From Oscillatoria sp. CS-180 (GTDB taxonomy: Bacteria > Cyanobacteriota > Cyanobacteriia > Phormidesmidales > Phormidesmidaceae): a DNA stretch of 64,000 bases. The stretch lies in the NCBI RefSeq assembly GCF_028330965.1, contig NZ_JAQMUB010000032.1:1-64000 (forward strand), in the 5' to 3' direction. Below the pieces are notes generated by a model. It did not search any database and was not told where the DNA came from. It was given only the letters and a program-made list of their open reading frames with translations. The position numbers and the translations under genes were made by a program. Every line of letters begins with the position of its first letter. The stretch's first letter is position 1. Shown one piece after another: positions 9,160 through 17,191 of this stretch.

Positions 9160-10080
9160 ATGGAGCGAGGGATCTATATCACGGCAAACGACAAGGTGAT
9201 GGATCACGCGATCGCTTGCGTCAACAGTATTCGGCTGTATGACCCCGATACTCCCATCATGATGATTCCCTACAATGACCATTACCAGGGCATTGCACAA
9301 AAACTCAAACAGGATCACGGGGTTGAAACATATCCTGACTTAGCCTTTATCGAGCGTCTTTCTCAAAAGCTTCAGGCTATCTTCGGTAGTGATTTTTTTG
9401 CTCGTCCCAATCAGTTTAGAAAGCAAGCCTGCTGGTTTGGGCCATTTGAAAAATTCCTCTATATAGACACTGACGTCGTGGTCTTTAGCAAGATTAGCCG
9501 CTGGCTAGACGCCCTAAATGACTACGACTTCTTGTGTTACGACTACCAACATAAAGGTGGTATTACAAACGTTTTTAGTGAAAAAGTTGTCGAAGACAAG
9601 ATCTTTACCGAGATAGAACTACAAGATATTTTTAATGGCGGTTTTTGGGCCTCTAAGAAAGAACTGATTACCGAAGAAGACCTCTACGAGGTTTTTCGAA
9701 ACTGTGCGAATCATCCAGACTATTTCGATTTCTCGCAAAAAACGTCTGACCAGCCCATCATCAACTATATGGTTCTAAAACGATTGCCAAAGCGGCTAAA
9801 TCTGGTTAGAGCTGATGGAAAAGGGCCTGGTAATTGGGCGGGGATGTCGCATTTTGAATACAGTGACATGCGCTTGGTTGACCCTAAAGTTCAAAAAGAT
9901 TTGGATTACCTTCATTGGGCAGGCATCCGTATCGAAGCGGGCTGCCCCTATTGGGATATCTGGCTCCACTATCGCTACCTAAACGACTCGGAAGGCCCTC
10001 CCCCTGAAGTGCTCAACCCTCCACAATCAAAGAAGGGTGTTAAAACCTGGTTACGAGATCTCAAACAAGCGATCAGTTAG
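9160..10080 (+). CDS. GT8-like glycosyltransferase family protein (Npun_R2821/R2822-like)
   Basis: The protein has 306 residues. AGGAG lies 6 nt before the ATG. The N-terminus GIYITANDKVMDHAIACVNSI and the DxD motif D103-T-D105 in FLYIDTDVVVF are those of a nucleotide-sugar-dependent glycosyltransferase of the GT-A fold. The conserved segments FNGGFWASKK and the acceptor-side DQPIINYM fit GT8-like enzymes. I recognise it as the cyanobacterial Npun_R2821/Npun_R2822-type family, for which I know of no assigned sugar or acceptor. It is soluble, with no signal peptide. A stem-loop follows the stop codon, so it is probably monocistronic. Confidence 0.75.
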   Translation: MERGIYITANDKVMDHAIACVNSIRLYDPDTPIMMIPYNDHYQGIAQKLKQDHGVETYPDLAFIERLSQKLQAIFGSDFFARPNQFRKQACWFGPFEKFLYIDTDVVVFSKISRWLDALNDYDFLCYDYQHKGGITNVFSEKVVEDKIFTEIELQDIFNGGFWASKKELITEEDLYEVFRNCANHPDYFDFSQKTSDQPIINYMVLKRLPKRLNLVRADGKGPGNWAGMSHFEYSDMRLVDPKVQKDLDYLHWAGIRIEAGCPYWDIWLHYRYLNDSEGPPPEVLNPPQSKKGVKTWLRDLKQAIS

Positions 10081-10105
10081 CACCGCCTATAGGTTGGGCT
10101 TGAGG

Positions 10106-10138
10106 TAACGAAACCCAGCATTCATAGCGGTTTCGTTA
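10106..10138 (+). terminator. Predicted stem-loop terminator after the glycosyltransferase
   Basis: TAACGAAACC pairs perfectly with GGTTTCGTTA (10 bp) around a 13-nt loop, 25 nt after the stop codon. The T tract that follows is short (AGTTTA), so termination strength is uncertain. It could also serve the convergent SH3b gene. Confidence 0.5.
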
Positions 10139-10174
10139 GTTTACGTTGGCGCTCCTTATCCTTCTGCCTTGGCC

Positions 10175-10588
10175 CTAATCCCACCAGTCGCGGCTTTGGC
10201 TCAACATGATGTGATGGGAATGTATCCAGCCTTCCATCCTTGAGAGTGGAAATCGGACCTGAACCCAAGTTTCACAGTCACGACTGAAAGCCTGGCCGAC
10301 AACTTCGACATAGTAACCGACGCTGCTAGTGTCAATAACGTCGAAAGCCAGTCCTGGTCCAGAACGGACATTGACTGGACTGCCCAACTCATTCCCGTGA
10401 ACATAGGCAGGTTCAGCTTCGCTGACATACTCAGCTTCGACTGGAATCAGGCCGCCCGCTGTTGCACACGCCTCAACAGGCTGAGTCAGTCCCGGTTTCT
10501 GATCAATCGTCATCCCCAACGATGTTGTGCCGGCGAGGATGAGCGCAGTTGCAAAATGTTTCACAGCAATAGGGTTGAATTCTCTCAT
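10175..10588 (-). CDS. Secreted SH3b-domain protein
   Basis: This is a 137-residue exported protein. A basic N-terminus followed by FATALILAGTTSLGMT (about 12-27) resembles a signal peptide. Residues about 60-130 form a bacterial SH3 domain, recognisable by SPVNVRSGPGLAFDVIDTS and the WVQVRF and EGWIH strands. Such domains usually bind peptidoglycan or cell-wall ligands. The two cysteines (in the mature N-terminal part and in SRDCETW) could form a disulfide. It lies just downstream of the histidine-kinase-like gene on the same strand, 27 bp away, so the two are probably one transcript. Confidence 0.7.
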   Translation of the reverse strand: MREFNPIAVKHFATALILAGTTSLGMTIDQKPGLTQPVEACATAGGLIPVEAEYVSEAEPAYVHGNELGSPVNVRSGPGLAFDVIDTSSVGYYVEVVGQAFSRDCETWVQVRFPLSRMEGWIHSHHIMLSQSRDWWD

Positions 10589-10615
10589 TTCAAAATTCCC
10601 GTCTACTGCTTAATA

Positions 10616-11389
10616 TCAGGCATTTTTGATAAGCGGCAACGCGATTTGCAGACGATTGGGACAGTCTGCATCAGCTAGCGTCATCAGGGATAGGCTGCCA
10701 TTCATTGCTTTCAGCATGGCTTCGACCAAGCTCATTCGCAGGCTAGATGAGAGTGGGTTGTCTAGGTCAAAATCGCCAGGCGTTGATAGTATGGCAGGCT
10801 CATGCCAACAGCTTGTTGGCCGATCATCTTCCAACCACAGCCAGCAGGTATCCGCCGGTGCCAGATCAGCAGCAACTCTAATCCGGAGCGTGCCGCGATC
10901 GCAGCTATCCAACGCCATCTCAATCAGTGTCGTCAGGATGTTCTGTAGCCAAACCGGGTCGGCATAAACATAACGTGGCTCCTCCGGCGGTCTGACACTG
11001 AGGCGCAAATTTCGATCAGCCACTTGCAGATGCGTTACTTCCTTAACTTGATTGAAGATCTGCGACACATCAACTTTTTGCAGCGTCGGAGTCAGTCGGC
11101 CTATCTCAATTTTGGAAACCCGAATCAGAAGGTCAAGGTGTTCCAACAGCTTCATCGAAGCGGCATAGGCTTCTGCAACGAATTCTCGTTCTTCTTCAAC
11201 ATCATCACATAGACCTTCAATGATCATCTGCTGAAGACTGATGATTTTATTGAGGGGCGATCGCAATTCATGTGCTGTTCTGGCTAGAAAGCCCCCCTTA
11301 AAGCTTGCCGACTCTAACGCTCGATAATAGGCAAGTTGAAGTCGTGTATCAGACTTCTGAAGAGAACCTGCCTCATTTAGATCCGTCAT
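10616..11389 (-). CDS. Histidine-kinase-like protein with degenerate ATPase domain
   Basis: The protein has 257 residues from the ATG at 11389 (a TTG lies one codon upstream). The dimerisation/phosphoacceptor domain is clear: H40 in TAHELRSPLNKI, followed by a second helix. The C-terminal half should be HATPase_c, but the N-box reads TLIEMALDS instead of xLxNAxKxx, and no DxGxG G1 box is recognisable (WLWLEDDRPTSCWH). It therefore probably does not bind ATP normally and may act as a phosphotransfer or scaffold partner of another kinase. It has no sensor or transmembrane domain. Downstream and cotranscribed is the exported SH3b protein. Confidence 0.65.
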   Translation of the reverse strand: MTDLNEAGSLQKSDTRLQLAYYRALESASFKGGFLARTAHELRSPLNKIISLQQMIIEGLCDDVEEEREFVAEAYAASMKLLEHLDLLIRVSKIEIGRLTPTLQKVDVSQIFNQVKEVTHLQVADRNLRLSVRPPEEPRYVYADPVWLQNILTTLIEMALDSCDRGTLRIRVAADLAPADTCWLWLEDDRPTSCWHEPAILSTPGDFDLDNPLSSSLRMSLVEAMLKAMNGSLSLMTLADADCPNRLQIALPLIKNA

Positions 11390-11556
11390 CAAGAAAACCC
11401 TATAGTGCGCTACTCAAGCGTATATCTGGTTTTTTGAGGTTGGGAAAGTTGAAATGTTGCATTACAAATTCAACCCAACACCTTATGCCCTTTTAACAGA
11501 TTTTGCGGAATAAGCCAGTGAGCATACTGACGACAAGACCAGAATTAAAGCGTGAG

Positions 11557-12171
11557 CTACTCCATTCTGACTGCGCCTTGTCGTAGAACTTGCCAATCTC
11601 CCTGATGCCAGCGAACGACGGTTGACGGAACCCCCGATGCCGCTAGCGTGAAGTCGCCAATCTCAGTTTTGAGATTGGCAATTGCCGCCTCAGACAAAAG
11701 AAGTAACTCAGGAAACTGCGCTGCGATGTCTGCCATCGTTTCTAAAGCAGGTTGACCGGATCGGTTAACGCTCGTTGTCGCCAATGGACCTGTTCTCGCT
11801 AAGAGATATCGGGCTAAAGCATGATTGGGAACGCGAATGCCGATTGTGCCCGTTTGCAGCGGATTCATTTGAGGGGGAACGCGATCGCTAGCGGGCAACA
11901 CCAACGTCAACGCGCCTGGCCAATAGCGTTCGGTAATGCGATGCCAATACGACAGTTCATCGTCACGACCTGACACGTAAGGCAACAGGTCAGCTAGGTT
12001 TGCGCCCATCAGAATCAGAGGTTTATCTGCCGGACGTTCCTTCGTGGCATAAATCCGCTCGCTCTGATCAGGACGAGCCGCTAAAGCGGGTACCGTATCG
12101 GTCGGAAAGCTCGCCAAAGCCTCACCCGAGCGAATCTGGGTCACGAAATCGACAACAGAGACATCAGTCAT
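11557..12171 (-). CDS. L-threonylcarbamoyladenylate synthase (TsaC/Sua5/YrdC family)
   Basis: This enzyme makes threonylcarbamoyl-AMP from Thr, bicarbonate and ATP for the t6A37 modification of ANN-decoding tRNAs. The 204-residue form starts at the ATG at 12171 (MTDVSVVDFVTQI). A longer reading to 12285 adds a Trp/Cys-rich leader that does not look like the family. Family motifs seen are SFPTDTVPAL, the K-E-R of YATKERPADKPL, WPGALTLVLPA, GTIGIRVPNH and TTSVNRSGQPA. Its length matches the short TsaC type without the extra Sua5 domain. It is a single gene on the minus strand. Confidence 0.88.
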   Translation of the reverse strand: MTDVSVVDFVTQIRSGEALASFPTDTVPALAARPDQSERIYATKERPADKPLILMGANLADLLPYVSGRDDELSYWHRITERYWPGALTLVLPASDRVPPQMNPLQTGTIGIRVPNHALARYLLARTGPLATTSVNRSGQPALETMADIAAQFPELLLLSEAAIANLKTEIGDFTLAASGVPSTVVRWHQGDWQVLRQGAVRME

Positions 12172-12405
12172 CAGCCACCATAACCAAAACATGACAAACC
12201 GTAGGGTGCATAACGCTAGCAAGACTGGACCAATGCGCAGCAATGCACCACAGTTTCTTGGCCGACTCACAGTAATGCACCACACCTTATGTTCAAAATC
12301 TTAATTCAACAGCCCAGCACTTTATCGGTAGAGTGAAGCGTATAGACAGCGTTCCGACATCCCCAAAGCCCGAGGAGGAGACCTACGTTACCATCTGACC
12401 TACTC

Positions 12406-13602
12406 ATGCACCGTCCCTGGGGAGAAACCCTTCAGCCCAAGCGACTTCCGTTGAATGACGATTATCTCGCGATCGCAACAGACCTAATTGAGCTGTTTCA
12501 AGCTCATCAAGGCAAGTCGCAAGGACAGCTCAACCAGCAGCTGCAAGTCCTGGAAGGAGAAGACACCGACTACCGGATTAAACGTGGGCTAGCGCATATT
12601 TTGCGATCCAGTTTCAGCACCTTTGAACCCGTCAGTCCGCTAGAACCCCCGATGCTGCGAGAGCGAGTATTTGCCCTAGCCAGCAGCACTGCCCCCAGTC
12701 CAGAATCCACGCACCGACAGTTACAGACTCTCTCAGCTCAGCTCAGCCAAGAGCTGGATCGAGACGTTGAGCCGAGTGAAATCCGGCAGGGACTCTACGC
12801 CGACCTGAAAGAAAACCATATTCTGACAGCGTTCGATTCGCCAACAGAGACAGCTCTGATTCACCGCTATAACCTGTCCCAAGTACAGGGCGTTTTCTAT
12901 AAAGCCAGTCGGGTCACCATTCAGGCTTACCGCAATGATCCGGGGGAATATAAGCTCCTGTTTCGATATCTCAAGCTGTTTCGGCTGATGGCCTACATTG
13001 AAGGAGATGCCGATCAAGGGTTTACGGTTGAAATTGATGGACCAACCAGCCTGTTCAAGCCCAGTACTCGCTATGGGCTAGATATGGCAAAGTTGCTTCC
13101 GGCCATTCTGCATGTGACACGGTGGGGACTGACGGCAACATTGGTTATGCGCGATCGCTACAGTCAACAGCTGAAAGAACGACGCTTCACCCTAGAGTCT
13201 GACTGTGGACTAGTCTCCCACTATCCGCCTGGCAAACCCTACGACAGTATGCTGGAAGAGTCTTTTGCCAACCGCTGGCCGCACAAAAAGACAGATTGGC
13301 AGCTAGAGCGGGAAGTCGATCTCATTCCCATTCCGGGCAGCGTCATGATTCCCGATTTTCGTTTGGTTCACCCCGATGGTCGGAGCTATCTGCTAGAGAT
13401 TGTGGGATATTGGCGACCCGAATATTTGCGAAAAAAATTTGCCCAAGTCCGCCGAGCAGAAACCGACAATTTGATTCTTGCCATCTCTGAACGGTTGAAT
13501 CTAGAGAAGGCTGGTGTCAAGGTCTCTGACGTTCCCGCTAAGGTAATTTGGTTCAAAAACAAGCTCACGCCCAAAGCTGTGCTGGACTGTCTCGAAGCGT
13601 AA
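12406..13602 (+). CDS. DUF790 / Bax1-like nuclease family protein
   Basis: The protein has 398 residues and belongs to the DUF790 family. Archaeal Bax1 in this family is a structure-specific nuclease that pairs with the XPB helicase. The C-terminal PD-(D/E)xK-like core is visible: D317 in MIPDFRLVHPDGR and E331 in LLEIVGYW, followed by a Lys/Arg-rich helix (LRKKFAQVRR). No XPB-type helicase gene is adjacent here. The start is uncertain. The only strong Shine-Dalgarno sequence (GAGGAGG at 12372-12378) is 27 nt from this ATG but 9 nt from codons reading LPSDLL, which resemble the usual family N-terminus. The protein may therefore begin at a non-ATG codon near 12385-12388. Confidence 0.8.
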   Translation: MHRPWGETLQPKRLPLNDDYLAIATDLIELFQAHQGKSQGQLNQQLQVLEGEDTDYRIKRGLAHILRSSFSTFEPVSPLEPPMLRERVFALASSTAPSPESTHRQLQTLSAQLSQELDRDVEPSEIRQGLYADLKENHILTAFDSPTETALIHRYNLSQVQGVFYKASRVTIQAYRNDPGEYKLLFRYLKLFRLMAYIEGDADQGFTVEIDGPTSLFKPSTRYGLDMAKLLPAILHVTRWGLTATLVMRDRYSQQLKERRFTLESDCGLVSHYPPGKPYDSMLEESFANRWPHKKTDWQLEREVDLIPIPGSVMIPDFRLVHPDGRSYLLEIVGYWRPEYLRKKFAQVRRAETDNLILAISERLNLEKAGVKVSDVPAKVIWFKNKLTPKAVLDCLEA

Positions 13603-13705
13603 AGTTATGCTTAGCTGCTCCGGTTATGGGTAATTCGATGATTCTTAAAGGACAAAGATTGTCCATAATACAGTCATAGCAAGTGCCCGGAGCGGATTCA
13701 ACAGC

Positions 13706-14077
13706 ATGAGCACAATTTTGATTGTGGACGATAGTTCAGCCCTGCGCGAGATGGTGTCAGGATTACTGATCAATGCTGGCATGACTATCCTAGAGGCGAA
13801 AGACGGCGCTGAGGCACAGAAGAAGATTGAAGCCAGCCCCCCAGATTTGGTGGTGTTGGACATCGTAATGCCCAATATGAATGGCTACGAACTGACCCGA
13901 TGGATCAAGAACAATCCCAAAACTAGAGATGTTCCCATCGTTATTTGCTCCTCCAAGGGAGAAGAGTTCGATCGCTATTGGGGCATGAAACAAGGAGCCG
14001 ATGCCTATATTGCAAAACCCTTTCGCCCAAATGAGATGGTTGAGACCGTCAGACAACTTCTACGTGGACAAGGCTAG
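13706..14077 (+). CDS. CheY-like response regulator (PilH-type)
   Basis: This is a single-domain receiver of 123 residues. The acidic pocket (D8, D9), phosphoacceptor D52 in VVLDIVMPN, the switch Ser region (ICSSKG) and K104 in AKPF are all present, so it should be phosphorylatable. The sequence YWGMKQGADAYIAKPF resembles cyanobacterial PilH/PixH receivers of type IV pilus phototaxis systems, but no pil or che genes are adjacent, so the pathway is an inference. A small inverted repeat (GGACAA-AGA-TTGTCC) and a TATAAT-like box (TAATAC) lie about 30-55 nt upstream of the start, where a promoter would be expected. Confidence 0.85.
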   Translation: MSTILIVDDSSALREMVSGLLINAGMTILEAKDGAEAQKKIEASPPDLVVLDIVMPNMNGYELTRWIKNNPKTRDVPIVICSSKGEEFDRYWGMKQGADAYIAKPFRPNEMVETVRQLLRGQG

Positions 14078-14152
14078 GGTACACCCACCGAGCCTGAAGA
14101 GATGAGGGGCTGTTGCCACCTATCATCCCTTCAGGACGCATTGCTGCCAGTA

Positions 14153-15316
14153 TCAGGCTTGCTGACCCAGCAATTCTGCAATTTCGTGATGCTCAATCGG
14201 TGGCTTAGCCAGTTCTACCTGCCGGGTATCGGTAATCAACCAGTTAAGTGCAGCGGCCTGCATGTCAATAGACGCACCCGTTTTGTCTACGCAATAGCGA
14301 CCAAAGACCAGTTTGTCTACTAGACGAACGCCAGAACCGATGCGAGAGTATTCGAAGATGACACTGCGATCGACGATCGCATTGCTGCAAATAGCACAGT
14401 TGGGACCAATCATAGTCGGGCCAACAATTTTTGCCCCATCTTCAATGTGAGTTCTGGCACCGATATATACCGGACCTGTAATATCCACTTTGTCCCAGTT
14501 GACCTTGACGTTTAGCCCTGTGAAGATTCCCGGCTTGACCTCCTCCCCAGGAATATCAACCAGTTTGACCTGTCCGGTCATGACATCCTGAATAGCCTGC
14601 CAATAATCAGGCACCTTACCAATATCAACCCATTCAAACTCCATTGGAATGCCGTAAAAGGGTGCGCCAGCGGCGACCAACTTCGGGAACAGATCGCCCC
14701 CAATGTCGTACTCCATTCCGGCAGGAATATAGTTGAAAATTTCTGGCTCAAAAATATAGATGCCCGTATTGATGTTAGTACTTAGGGCTTCTTCAACTTT
14801 AGGCTTTTCTTGGAAAGACTTGATGCGGCCATCGTCGTCTGTAACGACAACGCCATAGCTAGGGACTTGCTTCAGCGGAACCGTTTTCATGACCACCGTC
14901 GCGATGGCTCCTTTCTCTTTGTGCTGACGCAAGGCTTCAGTCAGATCAAGATCAATCAGGGCGTCGCCACACATCACGACAAAAGTATCGTCAAAAAAGG
15001 GCGAAAACTCCTGAATCTTCTTCATGCCTCCCGCAGAGCCAAGGGCATCCCCAACCAGTTGACCATCTTCAATACGCCCTTCAAAAGAATAGGCAATCTC
15101 AACACCAAAGCGCTGACCATCTCGGAAATAGCCTTCGATCTCATTGGCCAGATGACTCACATTCACCATGATTTGATCGAAGCCGTGATGCTTCAACAGG
15201 TCTAACAAAAATTCCATTACTGGCTTTTGTAAGATAGGGATCATCGGTTTCGGAATTGTGTAGGTGATAGGCCGAACCCGAGTTCCCTTACCAGCGGCCA
15301 GAATCATGGCTTTCAT
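14153..15316 (-). CDS. Sugar-phosphate nucleotidyltransferase (mannose-1-phosphate guanylyltransferase-like)
   Basis: The protein has 387 residues and converts a sugar-1-phosphate plus NTP to a nucleotide sugar. The N-terminal pyrophosphorylase domain shows the signature GKGTRVRPIT..PKPMIP (about 9-26), the metal Asp in VVMCGDALIDLD and the EFEWVDIGKVPDYW segment near the end of that domain. From about residue 265 the C-terminus is a left-handed beta-helix (ITGPVYIGARTHIEDGAKI, PNCAICSNAIVD). The architecture matches cyanobacterial GDP-mannose pyrophosphorylase-like enzymes feeding polysaccharide synthesis, but the base and sugar cannot be assigned from sequence alone. The start MKAMILAAGKGTR is typical. 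Confidence 0.85.
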   Translation of the reverse strand: MKAMILAAGKGTRVRPITYTIPKPMIPILQKPVMEFLLDLLKHHGFDQIMVNVSHLANEIEGYFRDGQRFGVEIAYSFEGRIEDGQLVGDALGSAGGMKKIQEFSPFFDDTFVVMCGDALIDLDLTEALRQHKEKGAIATVVMKTVPLKQVPSYGVVVTDDDGRIKSFQEKPKVEEALSTNINTGIYIFEPEIFNYIPAGMEYDIGGDLFPKLVAAGAPFYGIPMEFEWVDIGKVPDYWQAIQDVMTGQVKLVDIPGEEVKPGIFTGLNVKVNWDKVDITGPVYIGARTHIEDGAKIVGPTMIGPNCAICSNAIVDRSVIFEYSRIGSGVRLVDKLVFGRYCVDKTGASIDMQAAALNWLITDTRQVELAKPPIEHHEIAELLGQQA

Positions 15317-15446
15317 AGGGCATCCTCTTTGAACTTAAAAATACTACTTACATAATGGACACACCCGAGGCTTCATGACCGCTCAAAATAGCTTTGAACA
15401 GATCACGATTGCACTCGAATACCCGATAAGGGCGAATTAGATCAAT

Positions 15447-15581
15447 ATGAATGATCGACGGATTTTTTATGAAACCTCAGACTACCGTATGCTATCAGAG
15501 GATACCCAGAGGGACGGGCAAGTTCACGTAACAGATTGCCCTCTACTTCACAAAGATTTAGTGAACCTCATCCGTCAATGA
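15447..15581 (+). CDS. Candidate small protein (44 aa)
   Basis: In the 366-bp gap upstream of the nucleotidyltransferase, an ATG at 15447 opens a 44-codon frame beginning MNDRRIFYETSDYRML and ending DLVNLIRQ. Its composition is protein-like (charged and aromatic residues, one Cys), but the only Shine-Dalgarno candidate (AAGGGCG) is about 14 nt from the ATG. No family is recognised. Nothing else is evident in 15317-15682. Confidence 0.3.
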   Translation: MNDRRIFYETSDYRMLSEDTQRDGQVHVTDCPLLHKDLVNLIRQ

Positions 15582-15682
15582 CCCGCAAAAATGCTTGGCT
15601 CACGCCCACAGATATAGGGCATCCAGGCTGCCTCTTGGTCTGCTCAAGTGGAAGCCCGGACGTCTCACGTTAGACTGACCGC

Positions 15683-16738
15683 TTACATAGACTCTGTCAG
15701 GTAATTTAGATATCGCTTCACCCGGTCAAGATCGCTATCTGTGAGGCAGGCTGTTCTTAAGCTAGAGATTGCTTGGCGTTGCAGGTGACTGTCTTGCAGC
15801 ATCATGGCTGCTTTCAGCCTTTCTTCACGCGCCTGCAACGCTTTGGTCGTTTCACCCAAAATCTCATAGTTGATGGCTAGACTTTCTAGCGTCTGGGTTT
15901 CCCCGTGTAGATCTTGTAGGCGGCGTACAACTTGCAGTCTTTCTTGCAAGTAAACGATCGCCCGACTGTAATCACCTAGCGAATAGCAAGCGTTGTGTAA
16001 ATTCCGAAGAATTTTGTTGACAACCCTTAGCTCCATGCGATTTCGACAGAGCCGCAAGAGGCGATCGTAATGCTCAATCGTTTTTCGCGAATGACCAAGT
16101 GCGTGATACGTGTTGCCTAGATTTCTCAAAATCTGTTCAAGGGTCGTTTTGTTATTTTGAGTTTCGGCAAGCGATAGGCTCCTCTCATAAAGAGCAACCG
16201 CCTTTTCGTTGTCTCCTTGCACTCGATAGATCAAGGCAAGATTGCTAGATGAACGCATTTCAGCATCAGCGTCCATCGTTTCTTTTGCCAAACCCAAACT
16301 TTGAGCCATACAGATTTTTGCTTTGTCTAAATCTCCTAAGTGGCGATAGCTATTGCCTAAACAGCTAAGCGCTTGATGCAGTAGAGATTTATCGGTTAGG
16401 CGATGGGCGATCTCTAATCCCTGACGAGCGTAATCGACAGCCCACAAATAATCGGCAAGGCTGTAGCATAGATGAGCAACAACCAGCACGGTTTGTGCTT
16501 CTGATCGCGACTGCTTAAGTGTTCGAAAGGCCCGTAGCGCCTTCTGAAAATCGGCTAGGGCTGCCATTGTGTTGCCTTGCCTTTGATGAGCTGCACCTTG
16601 TTTCAGCGATTGGTTTGCCTCGGCAAATAAACATGTCTGCTGTTCTTGAGTTAGAGACCGTTCGGATAACTCCTTGTGTGGCGCAATAACGGTTTCTTCT
16701 AATAAATTTTCGAGGACTGAACTAGGGGTCTGCTGCAT
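15683..16738 (-). CDS. TPR-repeat protein
   Basis: The protein has 351 residues and consists almost wholly of tetratricopeptide repeats from about residue 45 onward. Units such as ALADFQKALRAF, YAVDYARQGLEIA, AVALYERSLSLAE, TIEHYDRLLRLCR and AIVYLQERLQVVRR carry the usual small/aromatic positions and are about 40 residues apart. It should be a soluble scaffold for protein-protein contacts. Architecturally it resembles the TPR_12 (kinesin-light-chain-like) type common in cyanobacteria. No enzymatic domain or signal peptide is seen. The gene is divergent from the radical SAM gene, with a MITE-like repeat in the shared 453-bp upstream region. Confidence 0.85.
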   Translation of the reverse strand: MQQTPSSVLENLLEETVIAPHKELSERSLTQEQQTCLFAEANQSLKQGAAHQRQGNTMAALADFQKALRAFRTLKQSRSEAQTVLVVAHLCYSLADYLWAVDYARQGLEIAHRLTDKSLLHQALSCLGNSYRHLGDLDKAKICMAQSLGLAKETMDADAEMRSSSNLALIYRVQGDNEKAVALYERSLSLAETQNNKTTLEQILRNLGNTYHALGHSRKTIEHYDRLLRLCRNRMELRVVNKILRNLHNACYSLGDYSRAIVYLQERLQVVRRLQDLHGETQTLESLAINYEILGETTKALQAREERLKAAMMLQDSHLQRQAISSLRTACLTDSDLDRVKRYLNYLTESM

Positions 16739-16866
16739 AGTTTTGAATACCTTCTGAAGTGTCTTTTGCCTCAGGCAAAAAACTCAGGAATATCTCTGTA
16801 AATTCTGAAAGACTGAATCAAAAACTGTGTGTTCTGAGGTGAACTCAATGAGAGCTATAGACCTAC

Positions 16867-16999
16867 CTAGTACCGCTACGCGGAATTCAAAATTCAAAAT
16901 TCAAATACTCTGCGAGAAGAGCAAAGCTCTACAAAACTAAGGCAGATAAGCTTTCCGAGCGTTTTACAGGGTGAGCCTATTTCTGCCGTAATGTACTAG
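16867..16999 (-). repeat. MITE-like dispersed repeat, family 1, copy B
   Basis: This copy of about 133 bp is in the opposite orientation to the others. Read on the plus strand it starts CTAGTACCGCTACGCGG and ends CGTAATGTACTAG, with exact terminal CTAGTAC/GTACTAG inverted repeats. It contains an (AATTCAAA)n-type heptamer tract and an extra segment (CTCTGCGAGAAGAGCAAAG) not present in the other copies. The core GCTTTCCGAGCGTTTTACAG is shared. It lies in the 453-bp divergent gap 16739-17191, in which I see no other feature. Confidence 0.8.
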
Positions 17000-17191
17000 T
17001 GGTAGGGAACCTGTATTGTTTGATCCTAATTGAAGCCTTCATGAAGGATAACCGTGCATCTGCCCAGTGTTTGGCGTTCATGCTTATGAGGATACTCCCG
17101 TGTTTTCAGAAACTTAGAAGGTTGTTTTAGGCTGTAAGAGAACGAGCTAGAAATAGCCATTAGGTATTTTACGAAAGAGGTTTAAGAGTTT

